Assembly: GCA_017427545.1 (NCBI GenBank)
Contig: JAFRSO010000080.1
Span: 1 to 58,977 of the forward strand
DNA length: 58,977 nucleotides
Direction: 5' to 3'
Origin: Selenomonadaceae bacterium
GTDB lineage: Bacteria; Bacillota; Negativicutes; Selenomonadales; Selenomonadaceae
Shown: positions 52,773 through 58,977 of the stretch, piece after piece
How positions within the stretch are numbered: position 1 is the stretch's first letter
How the letters are laid out: each line of letters starts with the position of its first letter
Translations under genes and position numbers: made by a program
Notes under the pieces: generated by a model
Seen by the model: the letters and a program-made list of their open reading frames with translations, nothing else
Database searches by the model: none
Told to the model about the DNA's origin: nothing

Positions 52773-52860
52773 TATCAAATTAGGAACTAGTAATTAGGAA
52801 CTAGGAACTAGATTTTTTCTAACCACTAACCACTATTTCCTGACTCCTAATTGCTCCCTG
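52773..52860 (+). repeat. Heptad inverted array between mgtC and the CYTH gene
   Basis: TTAGGAACTAG/TAATTAGG units, centre TTTTTTC, then TAACCACTAACCACTA and TTCCTGACTCCTAATTGC. The right arm overlaps the 3' end of the CYTH gene. Confidence 0.8.
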
Positions 52861-53306
52861 CTGCTCCTTACAATGTTGGAATTGTAATAGCGCGAATCGC
52901 CGGATACTTCCCTCGTGACCCAATCGGGCAATTTAAGCGGCTCATTGGGCGAAGTCAATTCAACCTCCGCCAAAACTAAACCCGCGTGCCTTCCCGCGAA
53001 AAAATCAATCTCCCAAACATGTCCGCCGTATTCAACCGTGCGCCGATATTTTTTCAACACGAACCAGCCGCAAAGTTTCAAAAGTTCTTCGGCATCTTCA
53101 ATCGGGATTTCGTACTCAAATTCTTTCCGAGTTATTCCCTTTGTTGAAGATTTTATCGTCAGGAAACCGCGCTCACCTTTCACCCGCACACGTACCGTCG
53201 GATTGTGTGATAAATATCCTTGCATAATTTTTTCTTCGCTCAAAAAATTCAGCCCGAAAAGTTTCCTCTTGTCGACCAAAAATTTCCGCTCAATTTCAAG
53301 TCCCAA
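52833..53306 (-). CDS. CYTH-domain protein (triphosphatase/cyclase fold)
   Basis: 157 residues. EIERKFLVDKRKL (the EXEXK signature) at the N-terminus, then TVRVRVKGERGFLTIKSS and EYEIPIEDAEELL, EIDFFAGRHAGLVLAEVEL. These acidic and basic strands form a tunnel that binds triphosphate with divalent metal. Members hydrolyse inorganic triphosphate or thiamine triphosphate; which one is not certain. The start TTG 53306 has GAGGTG 6 nt upstream, avoiding ~19 non-family residues. The C-terminus (RSSREQLGVRK) reads into a repeat. Confidence 0.88.
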   Translation of the reverse strand: MGLEIERKFLVDKRKLFGLNFLSEEKIMQGYLSHNPTVRVRVKGERGFLTIKSSTKGITRKEFEYEIPIEDAEELLKLCGWFVLKKYRRTVEYGGHVWEIDFFAGRHAGLVLAEVELTSPNEPLKLPDWVTREVSGDSRYYNSNIVRSSREQLGVRK

Positions 53307-53372
53307 GTTCAACACCTCAACAAGTCTTTTCGATAAGCCGCCGTTTTTCCCTTCCCTTACCAAAATTTTTTC

Positions 53373-53401
53373 TTGACACTAACAACATTACGAATTATTA
53401 T
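53373..53401 (+). promoter_or_regulatory. Promoter of metY
   Basis: TTGACA (53373-53378), 17-nt spacer, TATTAT (53396-53401), 27 nt before the ATG. The leader is too short for a SAM riboswitch, and none is seen. Confidence 0.75.
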
Positions 53402-53427
53402 AACCTACAATTTAAGGGGGAATTATC

Positions 53428-54717
53428 ATGAGTGAACGCAAATATAAATTCGAGACCCTTCAACTTCACGTCGGACAGGAGCAGGCTGATCCCGTGACAG
53501 GTGCCCGCGCAGTCCCGATTTATCAGACGACATCTTACGTTTTCGATAATTGCCAACATGCGGCGGATTTGTTCGCGCTGAAGACTGCCGGAAATATTTA
53601 CGGACGCTTGACCAATCCCACGCAAGACATTTTCGAGAAACGCATTGCGGCGTTGGAAGGTGGCACGGCGGCATTGGCAGTGGCCAGCGGTGCGGCGGCA
53701 GTCACTTACGTCGTCCAAGCTCTCGCTCAACAGGGTCATCATATCGTTGCAGCCACGACCATTTACGGCGGAACTTTTAATCTTTTCGAGCACACATTGC
53801 CCGCTTTTGGGATTGAGACGACTTTTGTTGATCCGACCAAAGGCGTTGAAGTTTTTGAGGCGGCCGTCAAAGATAACACGCGGCTGATTTTTATTGAGTC
53901 CGTCGGCAATCCAAATGCCACGCTGATTGACATTCAAGCCGTCGCCGATATTGCTCACAAGCACAAAATCCCGCTCGTCATCGACAACACTTTTGCCACG
54001 CCGTATCAAATTCGACCGTTCGAGTTCGGCGCAGATATTGTCGTTCACAGCGCGACGAAATTTATTGGCGGACACGGTACGACACTCGGCGGCGTTATCG
54101 TCGAGAGCGGCAAATTTAATTGGGAGGCCTCCGGCAAATTCCCGCATCTCGTCGAACCGAATCCCAGCTATCACGGCGTCAGCTTCTATAAAGCTCTCGG
54201 CGGGGCGGCATTCGTCACTTACATCAGGGCGATTCTCCTGCGCGATATGGGCGCGGCAATTTCTCCGTTGAGTGCATTTATTTTATTGCAGGGCGTCGAG
54301 ACTTTATCATTGCGCGTCGAACGTCACGTTGAGAACGCCTTAAAGGTCGTCGACTTCCTCGCAAAAAATCCCAAAGTCCACAAAGTCAATCACCCCGCGC
54401 AAGTCAATCATCCCGATCACGCGCTTTACAAAAAATATTTCCCGAACGGCGGCATTTCGATTTTCACTTTCGAGATCAAAGGCGGTGCAGAGGCCGCTAA
54501 AAAATTTATCGACAACTTGAAAATTTTCTCACTGCTCGCCAACGTCGCCGACGTTAAATCCCTCGTGATTCACCCCGCCTCAACCACTCATTCGCAAATG
54601 ACCGAATCAGAGTTGCTCGCGTCAGGAATCACGCCCGCCACGATTCGACTTTCAATCGGCACAGAACATATCGACGACATCATTGCAGACCTTGAGGAAG
54701 GTTTCGCCGCGATTTAA
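53428..54717 (+). CDS. metY: O-acetylhomoserine sulfhydrylase (aminocarboxypropyltransferase)
   Basis: A PLP enzyme making homocysteine from O-acetylhomoserine and sulfide. 429 residues. FETLQLHVGQEQADPVTGAR, PIYQTTSYVF, YGRLTNPT, ALASGAAA-like AVASGAAAVTYV, and the PLP lysine in VVHSATKFIGGHGTTLGG (about 208). The insertion around LVEPNPSYHG and the C-terminal HPASTTHSQ are typical of MetY rather than MetB. A strong promoter and AAGGGGG site precede it; the terminator follows. Confidence 0.95.
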   Translation: MSERKYKFETLQLHVGQEQADPVTGARAVPIYQTTSYVFDNCQHAADLFALKTAGNIYGRLTNPTQDIFEKRIAALEGGTAALAVASGAAAVTYVVQALAQQGHHIVAATTIYGGTFNLFEHTLPAFGIETTFVDPTKGVEVFEAAVKDNTRLIFIESVGNPNATLIDIQAVADIAHKHKIPLVIDNTFATPYQIRPFEFGADIVVHSATKFIGGHGTTLGGVIVESGKFNWEASGKFPHLVEPNPSYHGVSFYKALGGAAFVTYIRAILLRDMGAAISPLSAFILLQGVETLSLRVERHVENALKVVDFLAKNPKVHKVNHPAQVNHPDHALYKKYFPNGGISIFTFEIKGGAEAAKKFIDNLKIFSLLANVADVKSLVIHPASTTHSQMTESELLASGITPATIRLSIGTEHIDDIIADLEEGFAAI

Positions 54718-54740
54718 AAAAGTTTTTTTCACGATAAAAA

Positions 54741-54780
54741 AAACCGCCCGCCTTAAAATGAGACGAGCGATTTTTTTTTT
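54741..54780 (+). terminator. Terminator of metY
   Basis: CCGCCCGCC...GACGAGCG hairpin followed by ten T. Confidence 0.75.
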
Positions 54781-54857
54781 GCCAAAGGTCAAACCTTCGG
54801 TCTATAATGAGGTTGTGGTAATTTTTGCGCGTTGCATTTAGCAATGCGTTCTTTTTT
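54779..54857 (+). ncRNA. Candidate small RNA unit or antisense terminator
   Basis: TTGCCA (54779-54784), 18-nt spacer with the dyad AAGGT-CAA-ACCTT, and a perfect TATAAT (54803-54808), followed ~20 nt later by CGCGTTGC-attta-GCAATGCG and TTCTTTTTTT. This would make a transcript of only ~45 nt. It may instead be a terminator for the minus-strand operon plus chance promoter. Confidence 0.35.
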
Positions 54858-56182
54858 TATTTCAGCGCATAGCCGTTGTTGTACATGGCGTCTTGCTCTT
54901 TACGAGTCTTGTAAAGCTGGGTGGTCGTGTCGAGTTCAACGTCATCGAGCGTGAGAAGCTGACCTTTCGGAACGTCGCGAAGCATTTTCGTCTTTTTGTT
55001 GACAAGACCGTAAATGACGTAACCTTTCTTGTAAGTCTCCTCCGCCGTAGCTATGCTGCCGTAAGTGGTGTAGCCGCCGATGCCGTCAATCGTCTCGCCG
55101 GCCTTGAGGTCGCGTTTGGCAACGGTAATGCATTCGCTGACAGGGCCATCAAGCGGAATGATCGTCGGCTCATGGTCGATAACGAGTTTGGCAACTGTAA
55201 GCGGCGTTTCGAGGTTGCAAAGGTGATAGGGGCGATAGAGTGTCCAGAGCGGGCCGGGTCCCATGCTGTGATATTGCATTTGATAGGCAATTTCTTCGTT
55301 GTCGGTGGCGACAGTCACGAATACGCCGGGCGCAACGCCGTTGACATATTCAACAACGCCGTGTTTGTTCAAAATACCGCCGTCTTTCTTGAGCTTGAAG
55401 AAATCGTTAAGTTGTTTAATGCCTTCAGTGCCGGGTTTGGTAACAACGCCGTGTCCGCCGATAACGTCGGGGACTAAGCCGGTCGCGTTGGACATTGCAG
55501 TCATCTCAACCATCGTCTTCGTACCATCTTTGAACGCGCAGAGCATACGCGGACTCATCTTGCGGCGAGTGGCCTCTTCCAAAACGGTGTCGGGGTTGCA
55601 GGCATAATCAAGCTTGTTATTTTTGCCCTTGCCCATGACGCGGACTTGCATGCCCATTGCCCGAGCGAAGCAGTACAGCTCCATAACTGCGCCGGGTTCG
55701 TCACCTGCAGAGCCGGTGTAAATGACGCCGTTTTTGTCGCCGAGTTTCTTAAGCCACGGGCCGATAACGACGTCAGTTTCAACGTCCATCATGACGACGT
55801 GCTTTTTGTTGTTGAGAGCGTCGGTGGCAATGCGGACGCCGATTTCGGGAACGCCGGTAACGTCGATTGCGCATTCAACCAAGTTGGCCGTCGAAATGAG
55901 ATCGGCGTTTTCAGTCGCAACGTACTTGCCCATTTCCATGAACTTGTTGGCTTCGGCGAGAGAATTTGTTTTGGCAATGTCCTCGTCCTTGATGCCGGCG
56001 TAGTGGAACGCATTGATGACGTTTTCGATTTTGATGTCGGCGACGATTGCGGGCATAATGCCTTTCATGCCGACCATCTGGCTGACCATGCCGCGACCCA
56101 TTTGTCCTGCGCCGACCAGACCCGTGCGAATGATTTTGCCTTCAGCTTCGCGCTGTGCAAGTTTCTTGTCCATGTTCAACAT
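54857..56182 (-). CDS. SAF-domain NAD(P)-dependent oxidoreductase (homoserine-dehydrogenase-like)
   Basis: 441 residues. N-terminal Rossmann motif TGLVGAGQMGRGM (about 20-32), a central catalytic region like that of homoserine dehydrogenase (TGSAGDEPGAVMELY, IGGHGVVTKPGTEG), and a C-terminal SAF domain (ECITVAKRDLKAGETIDGIGG, LLTLDDVELD). Related proteins sit in sugar-acid and branched-sugar catabolic operons. It replaces the sorbitol-6-phosphate dehydrogenase expected after a glucitol PTS, so it probably acts on the phosphorylated sugar or a derivative. It is 50 nt after the PTS IIA gene. The exact reaction is unknown. Confidence 0.8.
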   Translation of the reverse strand: MLNMDKKLAQREAEGKIIRTGLVGAGQMGRGMVSQMVGMKGIMPAIVADIKIENVINAFHYAGIKDEDIAKTNSLAEANKFMEMGKYVATENADLISTANLVECAIDVTGVPEIGVRIATDALNNKKHVVMMDVETDVVIGPWLKKLGDKNGVIYTGSAGDEPGAVMELYCFARAMGMQVRVMGKGKNNKLDYACNPDTVLEEATRRKMSPRMLCAFKDGTKTMVEMTAMSNATGLVPDVIGGHGVVTKPGTEGIKQLNDFFKLKKDGGILNKHGVVEYVNGVAPGVFVTVATDNEEIAYQMQYHSMGPGPLWTLYRPYHLCNLETPLTVAKLVIDHEPTIIPLDGPVSECITVAKRDLKAGETIDGIGGYTTYGSIATAEETYKKGYVIYGLVNKKTKMLRDVPKGQLLTLDDVELDTTTQLYKTRKEQDAMYNNGYALK

Positions 56183-56232
56183 AATTAAAATCTCCCTTCG
56201 ATATGAAAATCCTTGCGGATTCGACTGACTGA

Positions 56233-56604
56233 TTAATAAATTTCGATGAGCGTTTCGACTTGAATATCCGCCGCCGTCAAAGGTTCGTCACCTTCGAGCA
56301 TAATGCAACCGGGGCGTTCAGGTTCACTGCCGCCTTTGAAAGAAAGCGTGCAATGTCCGAGATTGCGCAGAGTGCTCTTTGCCTCTTCACCGACGGCCGT
56401 GATGTTGAAAACTTTTTCGCCGATGATCATGGTGTCGCCGGGCGCGGGAACTGCCATAAGCTCTTCTTTGGTGTGCAAGACGCTAAGCTCTGCGAGTTCC
56501 GGCGGCGCGTCGTTGTTAAAGATGATGATGAAGTTGGATTCGGGATCGTCCAGGAAACTCAACGCGAGGTCTCCCCAGCCCGTAATCATGGTGTGATACT
56601 TCAT
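56233..56604 (-). CDS. srlB: PTS glucitol/sorbitol-type IIA component
   Basis: 123-residue phosphocarrier. The phosphorylatable His lies in RNLGHCTLSFKGG (about 84). MITGWGDLALSFL at the start and PERPGCIMLEGDEPL at the end match the family. It takes phosphate from HPr and passes it to the IIB domain. A repeat array separates it from srlE by 91 nt within the operon. Confidence 0.92.
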   Translation of the reverse strand: MKYHTMITGWGDLALSFLDDPESNFIIIFNNDAPPELAELSVLHTKEELMAVPAPGDTMIIGEKVFNITAVGEEAKSTLRNLGHCTLSFKGGSEPERPGCIMLEGDEPLTAADIQVETLIEIY

Positions 56605-56619
56605 GCTAAAACCTCCTTT

Positions 56620-56697
56620 TTAGGGATTAGGGATAGGGAACAGGGATTAGGAGTTAAAATCCCTTCTCCCTTTTCCCTTCTCCCTTTTCCCTTACTT
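56620..56697 (+). repeat. GGGATTA/TTCCC inverted array inside the PTS operon
   Basis: Four G3 runs at 56623-56645, then two blocks of CCCTTCTCCCTTTTCCC. On the transcribed (minus-sense) RNA this is C-rich then G/A-rich. It sits between srlE and srlB, where it could affect relative expression. Confidence 0.85.
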
Positions 56698-57721
56698 AAC
56701 TGTAAAGTCCGAAGCTGCAGACGTAAGCGATAAGAACGGCAATCGGACCTGTGATAAGGCGCGAGTAAAGAATTGCGGGAACACCCAGCTCAATCGTTTC
56801 AGGTTCAGCTTCACCCAAGCTCATGCCGACGGGGATAAAGTCACAACCTGCTTGAGCGTCGATAGCGAACAGTGCGGGCAGTGCGTATTGCGGGGGAATG
56901 TTGCCCAAACCGATTTGAACGCCGAGCAATGTACCGACGACTTGCGCGATAACTGCGCCGGGGCCGAGTACCGGTGAAATAAACGGAATTGCGCAGATAG
57001 CCGAGACAATCAACATGCCGGGCAAAGTTGAGGCAATCGGGGAAATGGTGTTTGCGATAACTTCACCGGCTCCCGACGCGCTGATTATGCCCAAAATCAT
57101 TGAGACGAACGCCATAAACGGCAAGATTGTTTTAATGGTGATGTCAATGGTTTCACGACCGGCCGCGTAGAATTTGTTGACGATGCCGCCGATTGCGATA
57201 CCGATTCGCGTCGCAAAATTCTTCTCCTTGCCCTCATTCATTTTGGCAATTTCTTCTTTAGCTTGAGCTTTGGTTTTGGGCGCAGAAGCCGGATTGGTCG
57301 GAGTACCCGCCGCAGGTTTTGCAGCCTCTTGAGCCGAAGCAGCTGCGCTCTCGTCGGCAGGACTTATGCAACTTGGATCAACGGCCGAAACGTAAATGTC
57401 CGGTGTGATGAATCTTGCAAGCGGTCCCGTTTGACCGACAGGCAGAACGTTTACCGTAAAAATTCTTTTCTTGGGATAGACGCCGCAACGAACAGTTCCG
57501 CCGCAATCGACAACCGCCACGAGAATTTCATTGTCAGGCACACCGGTAGAAAATCCGTCGACTGCGGGGCAACCTGTCATTTCAGCAATCGCCGCTGCAA
57601 CCGGATGAATTCCGCCGCCCGTGACGCTGACAACTTTATTTCTTGTATCGGTCGGTACGAGTGTCAACGGACCTCCGAAGCCGCCCTTACCGGCTTTGAT
57701 TGTAACTGATCTATAAGCCAT
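56696..57721 (-). CDS. srlE: PTS glucitol/sorbitol-type IIB(C) component
   Basis: 341 residues. The N-terminal IIB part carries the phosphocysteine motif VVDCGGTVRCGVYPKK (about 68-83). A Pro/Ala/Lys linker (about 135-165) leads to a membrane part with about four helices (FMAFVSMILGIISASGAGEV, ALFAIDAQAGCDFIPVG). It phosphorylates the sugar during uptake with SrlA. ATG 57721 has AAGGAGG upstream. It is 15 nt after srlA. Confidence 0.93.
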   Translation of the reverse strand: MAYRSVTIKAGKGGFGGPLTLVPTDTRNKVVSVTGGGIHPVAAAIAEMTGCPAVDGFSTGVPDNEILVAVVDCGGTVRCGVYPKKRIFTVNVLPVGQTGPLARFITPDIYVSAVDPSCISPADESAAASAQEAAKPAAGTPTNPASAPKTKAQAKEEIAKMNEGKEKNFATRIGIAIGGIVNKFYAAGRETIDITIKTILPFMAFVSMILGIISASGAGEVIANTISPIASTLPGMLIVSAICAIPFISPVLGPGAVIAQVVGTLLGVQIGLGNIPPQYALPALFAIDAQAGCDFIPVGMSLGEAEPETIELGVPAILYSRLITGPIAVLIAYVCSFGLYS

Positions 57722-57736
57722 GTCCGTCAACCTCCT

Positions 57737-58252
57737 TTACTTCTTGCTACTCATGTAGGCAAAAATTTTATCGGTAACAATGCCGCGAATCAGAATGACT
57801 ATGACGCCTACGAAAAAGTATCTGACTGCCAAATCACCGAGGGAAAGTCCAAGTTGCGTTATGCCCGCCGCAATGCCCATGTAGACGAACAATTCGCCGC
57901 CGTTAGCGTGAGGGAAAAGTCCCGTGACGGGGTGGACGAAACTTACTGCCGCGTCATAGAAGGCAGGCTTGTTTTTTTCTTGAACGAAACGCCCGAACGT
58001 GTAGCACATCGGGTTGCAGAGAAAGATAACTGCGAGCACCGGCAAGATCGTGTAGCGCGTGACCGTGTATTTCGTAGCGAATTCCGCCACGCCGTTGACC
58101 CTATCCTCACCGATGAGCTTGATAAGCGAGTTGACCGCCGTCATCATGATAACAACCAGAGGAATAATTCCCGTTACCCAGCTGATAAAAGTTTCTGAAC
58201 CGGCGCGGAATAAATCCATAAAACCGTTGGCAACAGCTGCTATGGCTTCCAC
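57737..58252 (-). CDS. srlA: PTS glucitol/sorbitol-type IIC component
   Basis: 171-residue integral membrane protein with four to five helices (WVTGIIPLVVIMMTAVNSLI, YTILPVLAVIFLCNPMCYTFG, FVYMGIAAGITQLGLSLGDL). The family stretch CNPMCYTFGRFVQEKNKPAFYDA is clear. GTG start at 58252 behind GGGGAGG. It forms the translocation channel with SrlE. Confidence 0.93.
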   Translation of the reverse strand: MEAIAAVANGFMDLFRAGSETFISWVTGIIPLVVIMMTAVNSLIKLIGEDRVNGVAEFATKYTVTRYTILPVLAVIFLCNPMCYTFGRFVQEKNKPAFYDAAVSFVHPVTGLFPHANGGELFVYMGIAAGITQLGLSLGDLAVRYFFVGVIVILIRGIVTDKIFAYMSSKK

Positions 58253-58305
58253 AATACCGCCTCCCCTATAAAAATTTTTTTATCTGTATATTTTTGTCTG
58301 ATATT

Positions 58306-58830
58306 TTATTCGCCGATGATGACGACTTTGCATTTGCGCGGACGCGGACGAGTGCGATCAAAGTCTACAAAATAAATGTAGCCCGTGGTGCCGACGCCGA
58401 GTTTGCCGTTATCAACCTCGAAAGTTTCGCTTGAGCCGAGAATACTTGCCTTCAAGTGCGCGTCGCCGTTGAAAAGTGCGGTACGATCTCCGCCGGGCAG
58501 ATAAGCTTCAGCGTCCGGCCACGATTCAACTGCCTTGTAATGTTCTTCGCCGGGATAAACGAATTGCTCTTTTTTGAGGTGGTCGGGAATGATTTTCTTG
58601 AGCGCGTTGTTAAGGTCGACTTGCAAAGACTCCATGCCCGTTGCCTCGTCGATATCGTGAGCAAATTCCTCGAAAAAGACCGCGCAAGTCGTGTGCGGGG
58701 AAATGACAGTGCAAATCCCGTTTTGAACGCCGCTTGCCGCGATAGCCGCTCTGACTTCGGGCGTAATGTTCAGGAAAGTCGGATTGCCGCCCTTGGACTG
58801 CAATTTAATCGTCTCTTTGTAAACTTTCAT
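58306..58830 (-). CDS. YjbQ-family (UPF0047) protein
   Basis: 174 residues. The family ends on Glu/His-rich motifs: ISPHTTCAVFFEEF, HDIDEATGMESLQVDL and GVGTTGYIYFVDFD with HAH-like LFNGDAHLKASILGSS. Family members show weak thiamine-phosphate synthase activity in vitro, but the physiological role is unclear; several occur in sugar-acid operons. GGAGGTC precedes ATG 58830; the longer start (58920) overlaps the preceding gene. It lies in the same direction as the PTS genes. Confidence 0.85.
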   Translation of the reverse strand: MKVYKETIKLQSKGGNPTFLNITPEVRAAIAASGVQNGICTVISPHTTCAVFFEEFAHDIDEATGMESLQVDLNNALKKIIPDHLKKEQFVYPGEEHYKAVESWPDAEAYLPGGDRTALFNGDAHLKASILGSSETFEVDNGKLGVGTTGYIYFVDFDRTRPRPRKCKVVIIGE

Positions 58831-58879
58831 GATGAGACCTCCTGTTATATAAAAGTGAATTGAAACTCGAAAGAGTTTT

Positions 58880-58977
58880 GCTAAAATCCAAGCGGATAGT
58901 TTTCTTCTTTCAACCTCCATGTGGTGCTGTCCACTTCTTTGAGAGTGAAGACTCTGTTTTGCGGATTTTCAATAATG
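58880..58977 (-). CDS. C-terminal end of a gene running off the window
   Basis: The minus-strand frame ends ...ENPQNRVFTLKEVDSTTWRL and KEENYPLGF with TAG at 58880-58882, about 50 nt before the YjbQ gene. Only 31 codons are visible; the family cannot be named. It is probably the first visible gene of the same sugar operon. Confidence 0.6.

Noticed and set aside
53307..53427. SAM or T-box riboswitch before metY
   Set aside because: The leader after the predicted start site is under 30 nt; there is no room for either element.
55646..56188. 180-codon plus-strand ORF within the SAF oxidoreductase
   Set aside because: Shadow frame antisense to a conserved dehydrogenase; no ribosome-binding site.

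Overview
The window comes from a bacterium with a diderm envelope inside the Firmicutes, most likely a member of the Negativicutes (Selenomonadales-like). The evidence is a mix of Firmicutes-type genes (CdaA/YbbR, MutS2, Mn-dependent CBS pyrophosphatase, a SCIFF peptide, an rsmH-ftsL pair) with an outer-membrane/LPS gene (ADP-heptose epimerase HldD), flagellar genes and many Sec-exported proteins. GTG and TTG starts are common. The organism assignment is an inference; no rRNA gene is present.

Layout. 0-2.9 kb: 3' end of a flagellar hook-length gene (fliK) with a large Gln/Pro repeat, then flgD. 2.9-7.9 kb: a GT2 glycosyltransferase, terA-like and terD stress genes, a 48-residue SCIFF ranthipeptide precursor with no maturase beside it, and a CBS-DRTGG pyrophosphatase. 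7.9-14.9 kb (minus strand): a membrane MutS-family ATPase, comF, then an unusual block made of a zinc-ribbon membrane protein, an XRE regulator, and an operon of an AAA+ ATPase, two small proteins and a membrane MORN/NTF2-like protein. Two ~158-bp copies of the same control region bracket the operon. 15-21.6 kb: carA, an exported histidine acid phosphatase, carB and a partly duplicated BrnT-type toxin/antitoxin locus. 21.8-26 kb (minus): ybbR-cdaA, the C-terminal remnant of an MmeI-like methyltransferase, MsrAB and tRNA-Arg(CCT). 26-33.2 kb: mutS2, a fused TRAP permease, a FliD-C-like protein, a C-terminal processing protease and tRNA-Ala(GGC). 33.3-37.1 kb: a 1278-residue protein joining CapA, Mur-ligase and VanY-type peptidase domains. 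37.1-44.5 kb: SDR plus aldo/keto reductase opposite a LysR gene broken by a nonsense codon, a CDF transporter, a CobD-like aminotransferase and two exported proteins. 44.9-51.5 kb: a CinA N-domain protein, hldD, nitroreductases, exported unknowns, rsmH and ftsL. 51.6-59 kb: a deaminase-fold protein without its zinc ligands, mgtC, a CYTH protein, metY, and a minus-strand glucitol-family PTS operon with a SAF-domain oxidoreductase and a YjbQ protein.

Two repeat systems pervade the spacers. One consists of short tandem arrays of GGAATTA/GGAACTA/GGGATTA-type heptads, often followed by their complement, so that they form imperfect inverted repeats. The other is a dispersed mosaic element with hairpins, ending in GCCGTCA-TCCT-TGACGGC. 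Repeats sit at several rearrangement scars: the comF 3' duplication, the toxin remnant and the interruption of carA-carB.

The best candidates for undescribed biology are the CapA-Mur-VanY fusion, the AAA+/XRE cassette with its duplicated control region, the SCIFF gene without an adjacent maturase, and the heptad arrays.
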